Source of the DNA: Amycolatopsis decaplanina DSM 44594
GTDB lineage: Bacteria; Actinomycetota; Actinomycetes; Mycobacteriales; Pseudonocardiaceae
DNA: 64,000 bases
Direction: 5' to 3'
Assembly: GCF_000342005.1 (NCBI RefSeq)
Contig: NZ_AOHO01000075.1
Coordinates: 1 to 64,000 of the forward strand
The notes below the pieces were generated by a model. The model was not told the origin of the DNA. It did not search any database and worked only from the letters and a program-made list of their open reading frames with translations. Positions 35,892 to 43,411 of this stretch are shown piece by piece (the first letter of the stretch is position 1; every line of letters begins with the position of its first letter). A program made the translations under genes and the position numbers.

Positions 35892-37292
35892 TCACAGCAC
35901 CGCCGGTGGTCGGTTGCCCGCCGCCTCGATCGCCCGGCGCACCGGCACCAGCCACACGAACACGAAACCGAGCACGAAGAAGATCACCAACGCGATGATC
36001 GCCCATCGGAACGAGCCGGTGATCTGCCCGACCGCCGCGAAGAGCAGGGGACCCAGCCACGAAGTACCCCGCTCACCGACCACGTACAGCGAGAAGTACT
36101 GCGCATCCTTTCCCTCGGGGATCATCTGCCCGAACAACGACCGCGACAACGCGTTCGTCCCGCCCAGCACCAGCCCGATCCCCACCGCCACCGCGTAGAA
36201 CTGCAGCGGTTGACCGGCCTCGATGAAGAAGGCGAAGGTCAGCACGACCACCCAGGCCACCAGACTGCCCAAGATTGTCTTCTTCGCCCCGATCCGGGCC
36301 GCGATCGCACCGTGGATCATCGCCCCGGCGTACGCCAGGAACTGGATCACCAGGATCGTGACGATCAGCACCTGGGTGCTGTACTTCAGCTCGTCCTTGC
36401 CGTACTGCGCCGACACCGCCACCACCGTCGTGATCCCGTCGGTGAAGATCAGGTAGCTGCCGAGGAACGCCAGCGTCAGGGGATAGGCCCTCGCTTCCTT
36501 GATCGTCTGCTTCAGCTCCTTGAACCCGGCCGTCAGCACCGACAGGCCACGCTCGGCCGACTTCGGCACATGAGTCTGGGGGAGTGCCCGCACCGCCGGG
36601 ACCGTGAACACCGCCCACCAGATCCCCGACGTCAGGAAGCAGATCTGGATCGCCAGGCCTTCGCTCACCCCGAAGAAGTCGTGCCCCATGAAGAAGCCCA
36701 GCTGCAACGCCAGCGCCAGACCACCACCGAGATAACCGAACGCCCAGCCCTTCGACGACACCGCGTCCCGCTCGTCCGGCTCCGCGATGTCCACCAGGAA
36801 CGAGTAGTAGACGACCAGCGCACCGCCGTAACCGATGTTCGCCAGGATGAACGTCCAGACACCGATCTCCCAGTTCGTCCCCGCGATGAAGAACATCAGC
36901 GCCGACGCCACCGCGCCCAGGAACGCGAACCCGCCGAGGATCCGCCGCTTGTGCCTGCTCCGGTCCGCGATCGCGCCGGCGATCGGCAGAACCAGCACCT
37001 GCGTCACCGTCGCGATCGACAGCAGATACCCCCACAGCGAACCCGCCGGGAAGTGCAGCCCGAACAACGAGACGTCGCAGCTCTGCAGGGTGCTCGAAGC
37101 TCCACTCGAATCGGTACACGGCCTGTCCCCGTTAAGGGTGAAATTCGTCTTCGCGTCCGCGGACGCGATCTCACTCAAATAGAGCGCTCCGAAGACGGTG
37201 ATCACCGACGAATAGAACGGCGAATTGGCCCAGTCGTAGAGGTACCAAGCCCGCCACACCCGCTTGCGTTCACGGGTCACGGCCACCGTCAT
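35892..37292 (-). CDS. UMF1-family MFS transporter
   Basis: A 466-residue membrane protein with about 12 transmembrane helices. The opening WRAWYLYDWANSPFYSSV is the signature of the UMF1/Atg22-like major facilitator group, and the cytoplasmic loop IADRSRHKRRILGG is typical MFS. It is probably an exporter or importer of a small metabolite; the substrate is unknown. CAGGAG precedes the ATG at good spacing. tdk lies downstream in the same direction, which hints at a nucleoside link, but this is inference. Confidence 0.9.
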   Translation of the reverse strand: MTVAVTRERKRVWRAWYLYDWANSPFYSSVITVFGALYLSEIASADAKTNFTLNGDRPCTDSSGASSTLQSCDVSLFGLHFPAGSLWGYLLSIATVTQVLVLPIAGAIADRSRHKRRILGGFAFLGAVASALMFFIAGTNWEIGVWTFILANIGYGGALVVYYSFLVDIAEPDERDAVSSKGWAFGYLGGGLALALQLGFFMGHDFFGVSEGLAIQICFLTSGIWWAVFTVPAVRALPQTHVPKSAERGLSVLTAGFKELKQTIKEARAYPLTLAFLGSYLIFTDGITTVVAVSAQYGKDELKYSTQVLIVTILVIQFLAYAGAMIHGAIAARIGAKKTILGSLVAWVVVLTFAFFIEAGQPLQFYAVAVGIGLVLGGTNALSRSLFGQMIPEGKDAQYFSLYVVGERGTSWLGPLLFAAVGQITGSFRWAIIALVIFFVLGFVFVWLVPVRRAIEAAGNRPPAVL

Positions 37293-37526
37293 GCACTGCT
37301 CCTGAAGTCGAGAACGTCGAGGTCAGCGGGAGACTACTGGTGATCACACCGCCCTGTCCGGCACGAGGCCGGACCGTGTTCGTTTCGACGCTGGACGAAC
37401 CCTTCCCGGACACCTTCCCGACCGTCGTCGGCGTGTCGCTGCCACGATCCCCGTGTGTTTCGTGTGAGGCTGGAGTGCAATCTGTGACTCTTGTGAAGCA
37501 AGTGTCCGGTATTTACTGTTCCGCCC

Positions 37527-38237
37527 ATGAGGACCCATCGCCTTCGCACAGCACACCGCGTAGTGGCGAGAACGCTCCTGCTCGCCCTCGCCGTGACGGG
37601 CCTGCAGCTCGCCACCACCGGATCCGCCGCAGCGGATCCCCACGGCTCCCACTGGGCCAAGCTCCGCATGTGTGAATCGAGCGGGCGCTACAACATCAAC
37701 ACCGGCAACGGCTACTACGGCGCCTACCAGTTCGACCTGCCCACCTGGCGCAGCGTCGGCGGCACCGGCCGACCGGACCAGGCCAGCCCACGCGAACAGG
37801 ACTACCGGGCCCTCTACCTCTACCGCATGCGCGGCTGGCAACCCTGGGAATGCGCCGGCAAACTCGGCTTCCGCAACGACAGCGACGGCCGCAGCAAACG
37901 TGTCCCGTCCTACGCCGACTCCGCCTACATCGGCGGGGGAGGACAGCCCGCCCCGCCGCCTCCGCCCAAGCCGAATCCCAACCCGCCCGCTCCGCCCGGC
38001 GGCCCCAAACCCGACTGGCCCGGCGTCGTCTACGCCTACGGCGACTGCGCGGCACCGCTCAAGCAGTTCCAGCTACGGATGAACGCCTTCGGCTACGGCT
38101 TCACCGGAACAGGCTGCTATTACGACAAAACCCGCGAAGCCGTGCTCGCCCTCCAGCGAGCCAACGGCATCAACGACTCAGGCCGGCTCGGACCCAAGAC
38201 CTGGGACGCCGCCTGGAACGGCAAACCACCCCGGTAA
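37527..38237 (+). CDS. rpf: Resuscitation-promoting factor-like muralytic enzyme
   Basis: A 236-residue secreted protein. The signal peptide (hydrophobic core about 15-30, cleavage near SAAADPHG) precedes the Rpf transglycosylase domain (about 37-110) with catalytic Glu50 in LRMCESSGRYN and GAYQFDLPTWRSVGG. A Pro-rich linker and a C-terminal peptidoglycan-binding domain (QFQLRMNAFGYGF, then ALQRANGINDSGRLGPKTW) follow. It cleaves peptidoglycan and may promote exit from dormancy. No ribosome binding site is evident. A strong hairpin follows the gene. Confidence 0.92.
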   Translation: MRTHRLRTAHRVVARTLLLALAVTGLQLATTGSAAADPHGSHWAKLRMCESSGRYNINTGNGYYGAYQFDLPTWRSVGGTGRPDQASPREQDYRALYLYRMRGWQPWECAGKLGFRNDSDGRSKRVPSYADSAYIGGGGQPAPPPPPKPNPNPPAPPGGPKPDWPGVVYAYGDCAAPLKQFQLRMNAFGYGFTGTGCYYDKTREAVLALQRANGINDSGRLGPKTWDAAWNGKPPR

Positions 38238-38242
38238 CCCAC

Positions 38243-38295
38243 CCGCCATTGGTCACCTACTTGCGCTGTCGTCGCAAGTAGGTGACCAATGGCGG
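38243..38295. terminator. 23-bp perfect bidirectional hairpin
   Basis: Arms 38243-38265 and 38273-38295 are exact complements around CTGTCGT; the stem begins CCGCCATTGGTCACC. It lies between the convergent rpf and GDPD genes and ends right at the GDPD stop, so it should terminate both. The arm is longer than needed for a terminator. Confidence 0.85.
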
Positions 38296-38296
38296 A

Positions 38297-39091
38297 TCAA
38301 GAGGGCCAGGAACCCCGCTCCCGAAGCACCTCACGCAGCAGATCCGGCCGATCCGTCACGATCCCGTGCACCCCCAGATCCAGCAAGAGCCGCATCTCCG
38401 CCGGATCGTCCACCGTCCACGTGTGCACCTCGAAACCCCCGCGCGTCGCCTGCCGCAGGAACGCCCGGTCCACCACCTTCAACCGCCCCTGCCGCACCGG
38501 CACCTGCGCCATCGCACCCCGCGACAAAGCACGCAGGGAAACCAGCGGCAGGAACCCGTTCGCCCACATCACCGCCACCGAACGCGGTCCCATCGCCGTC
38601 AGCAGCTTCGGCCCCGCCAGCTTCCGGATCCGCGCCAGCCTCGCATCGGAGAACGACGCCGCCGCGACCCGGTCATGCGCGCCGGTCCGCTCGATCGTCC
38701 GCACGAAGGGCTCCACCGCCTCGTTCGACTTCACATCGATGTTGAACCGCGCCTCGGGCAGCTCCTCGAGGACGTCCTCGAGCCGCGACAACGGCGCACG
38801 ACCCCCGACCTTCACCGTCCGCAGCTGGGCCCACGTCTGCCGGGAGATCAACCCCGCACCGTCCGTCGTCCGGTCCAAGGACGCGTCATGATGAACGACC
38901 ACCACGCCATCCGACGTCGCGTGCACATCCGTTTCGAGATAGCGGTAACCCTCCGCCACCGCCTGCTGAAAGGCCGGCAACGAGTTCTCCAGTCCTTCCA
39001 GGTCACCGAGGTGCCAGCCCCGATGGGCGAAGGCACGCGGGAGCGGGTCGGCGAGGTACGGAAACAGTGTCGGCACCCCACTAGTGTGCAC
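38297..39091 (-). CDS. Glycerophosphodiester phosphodiesterase
   Basis: A 264-residue GDPD-family enzyme. The catalytic HRGWHLGDLEGLENSLPAF, the ETDVHATSDGVVVVHHD metal site and the FNIDVKSNEAVEPF strand are all present. It hydrolyses glycerophosphodiesters to glycerol-3-phosphate and an alcohol. There is no signal peptide, so it is cytosolic. I took the GTG at 39091 with AGGA five bases upstream; longer frames would overlap the divergent promoter. Confidence 0.9.
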   Translation of the reverse strand: MHTSGVPTLFPYLADPLPRAFAHRGWHLGDLEGLENSLPAFQQAVAEGYRYLETDVHATSDGVVVVHHDASLDRTTDGAGLISRQTWAQLRTVKVGGRAPLSRLEDVLEELPEARFNIDVKSNEAVEPFVRTIERTGAHDRVAAASFSDARLARIRKLAGPKLLTAMGPRSVAVMWANGFLPLVSLRALSRGAMAQVPVRQGRLKVVDRAFLRQATRGGFEVHTWTVDDPAEMRLLLDLGVHGIVTDRPDLLREVLRERGSWPS

Positions 39092-39142
39092 TTCGGTCCT
39101 GGCCGCGGCATGATCGCCGGATGGCCAGCTAGGGTCTGACCC

Positions 39143-39526
39143 GTGAGGGAAGTGGCCGAACACCCGAAGACGTCCGCCGAAGAGGTGTCCGAGTTACGCC
39201 GTGCGGGCGCACCCAAACACTGCGGCTGGTGCGGCCGACGACTCGAACAAGGCGGCAACGTCGGCAGGCGCCGCCGCTACTGTGGGCAATCCTGTCGCCA
39301 GCGGGCCTACGAACGCCGCACCGCCCTCCAGCGCAGCGGCCTCCCCGAAGACGCCGTCGTCCTCTCCGACACCGAGATCGCCACCCTGCAGGACAGGCTC
39401 TTCCAACTCCGCTGCGCCGCCGAAGACGTCGTCACCGCGGCCGACGACGGCGCTTCCGTCGCCGAACTCCGCAGCCTCGCCGGCGAAATCGCCCAAGCCG
39501 CCAAGGACCTCGAACAGCTCCGCTGA
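39143..39526 (+). CDS. Small zinc-ribbon-like protein
   Basis: A 127-residue protein. The centre holds HCGWCGRRLEQ and YCGQSCRQRAYERR, the same Cys module seen at the N-terminus of the sigma factor at 30454. The C-terminal 70 residues are helical (SDTEIATLQDRLFQLRCAAE). It may be a small DNA- or RNA-binding protein. GTG with AGGG eight bases upstream. It is convergent with the tyrosine recombinase, one base apart. Function unknown. Confidence 0.8.
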   Translation: MREVAEHPKTSAEEVSELRRAGAPKHCGWCGRRLEQGGNVGRRRRYCGQSCRQRAYERRTALQRSGLPEDAVVLSDTEIATLQDRLFQLRCAAEDVVTAADDGASVAELRSLAGEIAQAAKDLEQLR

Positions 39527-39527
39527 C

Positions 39528-40508
39528 CTACACGATCCCGTCCAGCGCCCGGTACGTCCGGTTGCTCGCGGCCGCCGCCCGCTGCTCACGACCGGTCGCC
39601 TCGATGTAGTTCTGACTGGTCGCCAGGCTCGCGTGCCCCAGCAGCGCCATGATCTCCGACGCCGTCGCGCCGTCCTCCGCCAGCCGCGTCGCGAAGGTGT
39701 GTCGCAACGCGTGGAGGTTCGCTCCGACCGGCACGCGGTCGTGCAGTCCCGCCCACCGGTAGCAGGATTTGACCAGGTACTCCAGCGCGCCGCGGCCGAT
39801 CGGCTCGCCGGCACGATCCCGGAGAAGGGGAGTGGAGGGCCCGAATCGCTGCTGCGGGAACCGACGGCGACACGAGGCCAGGTACTCCTCGATGATCTTC
39901 TCCATGATCGGCTGCACCGGGATCGATCGGTCCCGACTTCCTTTGCCATGGACGTGCAACCGCATCTCGCCCTGACGACCGACCAGCGATCGCGCCGTCA
40001 GCGCCCTCATCTCCGCGGCACGCAGTCCGGCGACCAGCCCGAGCGCGATCACCAGGACGTCCCGCTCCGGCCAGGGGTCCCGCGCCCGGCGCGAACCATC
40101 GGCGGCCGCCGCGAGCAACTGCTCCGGGGTTTCCTCGCCCCGCAACGGTTTCGGCGTCAACGGTGGCGCCTTCGGCCGGGCGACCGCGCCCATCGGATTG
40201 CCCGCGAGCAGCCCGTCGGACACGCAAAAGGTCAGGAACTGGTTCCAGGTCGACCATGCGCGTAGAACCGAACTCTTCGCGTGGGTGTCCGCGAAGGCAC
40301 CGAAGGCGCTACGGAGCGCTTGGGCAGTGAGCATCTCGACTGTGAGGTCGTCAGGGGAGCGGTCCAGTTCGCGGAGCAGCAGAGCGGTGATGCCGGCGAG
40401 GTCGCGGCGGTAGGCGTCCGTGGTGTGAGGAGAATCCTTACGGGGACGACGTGCGGCGAAAAAGGCTTGCTGTGCCTCGGAAACCCTCATGAGCATCTTG
40501 TACCGCAT
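39528..40508 (-). CDS. Tyrosine recombinase, Xer-like
   Basis: A tyrosine recombinase of XerC/XerD size (326 residues from this start). The N-terminal SAM-like core-binding domain (about 5-110) is followed by the catalytic domain with Arg163 (AGLRAAEM), Lys189 (HGKGSRDR), His266 and Arg269 (LHALRHTFATRL), His292 (LGHASLATS) and Tyr301 (QNYIEATG). All catalytic residues are present. I took the ATG at 40508; others at 40547 (inside the palindrome) and 40490 are possible. It lies next to a symmetric dif-like palindrome and about 0.5 kb from a canonical dif site, which suggests a Xer role. Confidence 0.9.
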   Translation of the reverse strand: MRYKMLMRVSEAQQAFFAARRPRKDSPHTTDAYRRDLAGITALLLRELDRSPDDLTVEMLTAQALRSAFGAFADTHAKSSVLRAWSTWNQFLTFCVSDGLLAGNPMGAVARPKAPPLTPKPLRGEETPEQLLAAAADGSRRARDPWPERDVLVIALGLVAGLRAAEMRALTARSLVGRQGEMRLHVHGKGSRDRSIPVQPIMEKIIEEYLASCRRRFPQQRFGPSTPLLRDRAGEPIGRGALEYLVKSCYRWAGLHDRVPVGANLHALRHTFATRLAEDGATASEIMALLGHASLATSQNYIEATGREQRAAAASNRTYRALDGIV

Positions 40509-40538
40509 GGCACCGACAGTCTTACACTGGGTTATATT

Positions 40539-40574
40539 CCGTTTCATGCATAATAGCGATTATGCATGAAACGG
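40539..40574. promoter_or_regulatory. Perfect dif-like palindrome beside the recombinase
   Basis: Arms 40539-40554 and 40559-40574 are exact inverted copies around AGCG. Read as a Xer site it has an 11-bp arm TTCATGCATAA (40543-40553), a 6-bp centre TAGCGA, and an 11-bp arm TTATGCATGAA (40560-40570). That is the ATAA-N6-TTAT layout of dif, but fully symmetric, as expected if one recombinase binds both arms. It lies 31 bases upstream of the chosen recombinase start. Confidence 0.7.
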
Positions 40575-41033
40575 AGCGATGAATCCGGAAACTCCCTCGC
40601 GGGGGACCTTGACTCGCTCGCCGCTCCCAGATGTGTCCCGAAGGGTTGTTTCCGGTGTTTTTCGTCTTGAATGACCCGTTCTGGACGCGTGGACCACCAG
40701 GAGATCCCAAGACGTCAAGGTAGCCACCCAGCCAGGTCGCCCAGTGAGATCAGTCGAGATTGATGCCTCCATTGATCGACGACACCCAAGGCGGCTGGAT
40801 TGATTCGTCACAGTGACGTATTGAGGCCGAGTGATCGGTCATCCGTTTCATGTCCCCGGGGGTGACTTTGCGGCCCTCCAGGGCCTCAAGGCCGAGTGAG
40901 TCAGGATGGACCGAAGGGAGCCAAGCCCGCGTCCGATGCGGCGAAGAGAGCTTTCCCTGTGTGGCATGCGACGAAAGGTCACTTTGACCTGCGCCAGAGA
41001 CCCCTCTCGGCGCTCGTCGTCCAGGTCGATCAA
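40575..41033. other. Gene-free segment between the two dif-like sites
   Basis: No convincing gene on either strand. It contains CCGTTTCATG at 40843-40852, which repeats the outer arm of the palindrome, and a short CGTCA-CAG-TGACG palindrome near 40807. The stretch may be a recombination or regulatory spacer. Confidence 0.5.
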
Positions 41034-41061
41034 AATGCCGATAATGTACATTATGTCAAGT
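41034..41061. other. dif: Candidate chromosomal dif site
   Basis: The 11-bp left arm AATGCCGATAA, 6-bp centre TGTACA and 11-bp right arm TTATGTCAAGT match the XerC-arm/centre/XerD-arm structure of known dif sites. E. coli has arms ending CGCATAA and beginning TTATGTTAAAT around TGTATA; here the XerD arm differs only by two bases. This is the site where chromosome dimers are resolved, so it marks the replication terminus. Confidence 0.8.
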
Positions 41062-41159
41062 AACAGCCGTGAGCGTCTTCCCTCCTGGGTTGCTTGACTG
41101 AGGGACCTGCCGTGTCGCGCTATGGTCGTCTCTGGAAGCCGAATCTGGGGGTTGCGGAA

Positions 41160-41999
41160 ATGTCCGAGAGCACCGCTGTGCGTGTTGATCCGACCAACGA
41201 GCGGATGTTGAAGGCGTGGGACGGTGACGACGGCGCGCTTTGGGCGAAGCGCGCGCAGCGGTTCAACGACGGTGTCGCGGCTTATCGCGACACGTTCTTC
41301 GCCGCTGCCGATATCCGGCCGGCGGACAACGTTCTCGACGTCGGCTGCGGTGCGGGTCAGACGACGCTGGACGCGGCGCGGCTGGCCGTTGATGGTTCCG
41401 CGCTGGGTGTCGACCTCTCCAGCGAGATGCTCGGTGTCGCTCGCCGGCTCGCCGAGCAGGAACGTGTTCCCAACGTCTCTTTCGAACAGGTGGACGCGCA
41501 GGTCCATCCGTTCGCCGAGGCGCGGTTCGACGTGGTGATCAGCAGGCACGGATCGATGTTCTTCGGTACTCCCCTGGCCGCGTTCGCCAATCTGGCCAGG
41601 GCGACCCGGCCCGGCGGCCGTCTGGTCCTGCTGACCTGGCAACCGTTGCGGCTCAACGAATGGATCACCACCTTCCGGACGATCTTCGCGGCCGGTCGTG
41701 AGGTGCCGTCCTCGGATCCCGCGCTGAGCGACCAGCTCGAGATCGAAGAGCTGTTGAACTCAGCCGGGTACACCGACGTCCGGTGCACCGCGGTGAACAA
41801 GCCGATGTACTTCGGTCAGGATGTCGACGATGCGGCCGACTTCATCGTCGAGCAGCACGGTGGGCGGTTGAGCGACCTGGACGAGGCCAGGCGTGCCGCG
41901 GCCATCGAGGATTTGCGTGCCGACCTCGCCGAGCACCAGGCCGACCGAGGCGTTTTCTATGGCTCGGCGGCCTGGCTCATCGAGGCTCGGCGTCCTTGA
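41160..41999 (+). CDS. Class I SAM methyltransferase
   Basis: A 279-residue methyltransferase with the SAM-binding motif NVLDVGCGAGQTTLDAA, followed by ALGVDLSSEMLGVARR and the post-motif LARATRPGGRLVLLTWQPL. The substrate is unknown; the size suggests a small molecule. I took the ATG at 41160, where the conserved part begins and a G-rich ribosome binding site sits upstream. It starts about 100 bases to the right of dif and converges on the next methyltransferase gene with one base between stops. Confidence 0.88.
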   Translation: MSESTAVRVDPTNERMLKAWDGDDGALWAKRAQRFNDGVAAYRDTFFAAADIRPADNVLDVGCGAGQTTLDAARLAVDGSALGVDLSSEMLGVARRLAEQERVPNVSFEQVDAQVHPFAEARFDVVISRHGSMFFGTPLAAFANLARATRPGGRLVLLTWQPLRLNEWITTFRTIFAAGREVPSSDPALSDQLEIEELLNSAGYTDVRCTAVNKPMYFGQDVDDAADFIVEQHGGRLSDLDEARRAAAIEDLRADLAEHQADRGVFYGSAAWLIEARRP

Positions 42000-42000
42000 G

Positions 42001-42642
42001 CTACTGCTTACGGGCGATCAGGTATGCCTGTGGCGTTTTTTCGAATTCCTCGGAAGGCTCACGGACGAGGGTGGAGATCACGCTGAATCCGGTCTCCCCC
42101 AGTTGCGTGGTGATCTTCTCAGGCGACAGGCGGTAGGCGTCACAGGAGATGTCGTGTCCGTACGCGTGCTCGATGTGGCGCACTTCGTCGCCTACCTGGA
42201 AGGCCACCAGCAGATGGCCGCCCGGGGCGAGGATCCGGTTGAAGTCGGCGAAGATCTCCGGAAGTCGCTCCCGTGGCGTGTGGATGATCGAGTACCACGC
42301 CACGACGCCGGCCAGTGCATCGTCCTCAAAGGACAAACCGGGCATCTCCCCGATCTGGAAGTCCAAATGCGGGTACCACTTCCGGGCGACGGCGACCATT
42401 CCCGGGGAAAGGTCGACGCCGTGGATGTCGAGCCCCAGGTTGTGGAGGTGCTCGGTGATGCGGCCGGGTCCACAGCCGATTTCGGCGACGCGGCCGCCGC
42501 CGGCGGCCTGTACGAGTTCGGCGTACGTGCCGAGCATGGCTCTGTCCCAGGTGGATCCGGCGAGGTGATCGCGGAGGAGTTCGGCGTAGTCGGCCGCGAC
42601 CGTGTCGTAGGCGGTGCGGGTCGTTTGGAGGTAGTCGGTCAC
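42001..42642 (-). CDS. SAM methyltransferase (UbiE/type 11-like)
   Basis: A 213-residue methyltransferase. It starts DYLQTTRTAYDTVAADYAEL, a typical opening of this group, with the SAM motif GRVAEIGCGPGRITEHLHNL and GGHLLVAFQVGDE. The substrate is unknown. The GTG at 42642 begins where the family begins; longer frames read into the upstream gene. It follows the PrmC-like gene by 10 bases and is probably in the same operon. Confidence 0.88.
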   Translation of the reverse strand: MTDYLQTTRTAYDTVAADYAELLRDHLAGSTWDRAMLGTYAELVQAAGGGRVAEIGCGPGRITEHLHNLGLDIHGVDLSPGMVAVARKWYPHLDFQIGEMPGLSFEDDALAGVVAWYSIIHTPRERLPEIFADFNRILAPGGHLLVAFQVGDEVRHIEHAYGHDISCDAYRLSPEKITTQLGETGFSVISTLVREPSEEFEKTPQAYLIARKQ

Positions 42643-42652
42643 GGCGGCGACC

Positions 42653-43411
42653 CTATCCCCTGGCTCCGACAACAATCGTCGCGTACAGCTCGTCGTCGGT
42701 GATCACTTCGGGGGTCAACCCGTTGTGCGCCATGGCTTCCGCGGTGCTCGCGGCCTGGCTTTCCCCGGTTTCTATCAGCAGGTGCCCGCCGGGTGCGAGC
42801 CATTGTGGTGCTTCGGCGGCGACGCGGCGGTGGACGTCGACGCCGTCGTGCCCGCCGTCGAGTGCGACGCGGGGTTCGTGGTCGCGCGCTTCGGGCGGCA
42901 TCATCGCGATGGCGTCGGTGGGGACGTACGGGGCGTTGACGACCAGGATGTCGACAGCGCCTCGTAGCGCCGCGGGAAGTGGTGTGCAGAGGTCGCCTTC
43001 GAAGACCTCTCCCCCGGCTCGGGCGACGTTGGTGCGGGCGCAGCGGACGGCGGCGGGTTCGATGTCGGCCGCGTAGAGCCGGATTTCGCCGAGTTCGGCG
43101 GCGATGGCGGCGCCGAGTGCGCCGGTACCGCAGCAGAGGTCGAGGACGACCGCCCCCGGTCCGGCGAGGGCGACTGCGTGGCGGACGAGGAGTTCGGATC
43201 GTTGCCGTGGCACGAAGACGCCGGGTTCGACGACGATGCGGAGTCCGTGGAACTCCGCCCAGCCGAGAATGACTTCGAGTGGTTCGCCGTCGATGCGGCG
43301 TTGGACCATGGTGTCGAGGTCGGCAAGGGTGCGGGCTTCGGCGGTGAGGAGCCGGGCTTCGTCTTCGGCGAAGACGCACCCCGCCGCCCGGAGCCTGTCG
43401 ATGATGGTCAC
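42653..43411 (-). CDS. PrmC/HemK-like protein glutamine methyltransferase
   Basis: A 252-residue methyltransferase of the HemK/PrmC group. It has an N-terminal helical domain (to about 65), then FVPRQRSELLVRHAVAL and the SAM motif VLDLCCGTGALGAAIAAEL. The catalytic loop reads VVNAPYVPTDAI, so the classical NPPY is NAPY here. Proteins of this shorter type are annotated as putative N5-glutamine methyltransferases; whether the Ala change allows release-factor methylation is unclear. Its GTG overlaps the stop of the ProC-like gene (GTGA), so they are coupled. Confidence 0.82.
   Translation of the reverse strand: MTIIDRLRAAGCVFAEDEARLLTAEARTLADLDTMVQRRIDGEPLEVILGWAEFHGLRIVVEPGVFVPRQRSELLVRHAVALAGPGAVVLDLCCGTGALGAAIAAELGEIRLYAADIEPAAVRCARTNVARAGGEVFEGDLCTPLPAALRGAVDILVVNAPYVPTDAIAMMPPEARDHEPRVALDGGHDGVDVHRRVAAEAPQWLAPGGHLLIETGESQAASTAEAMAHNGLTPEVITDDELYATIVVGARG

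Noticed and set aside
37343-37526. Riboswitch upstream of the rpf gene
   Set aside because: Rpf genes can have c-di-AMP riboswitches, but I could not trace the conserved core or paired stems here.
40539-40574. Simple transcription terminator
   Set aside because: The palindrome is AT-rich in its core, lies upstream rather than downstream of a gene, and has the Xer-site layout.
40848-41642. 264-codon minus-strand frame across dif
   Set aside because: Antisense to the methyltransferase and lacking family features; the dif region is better read as non-coding.
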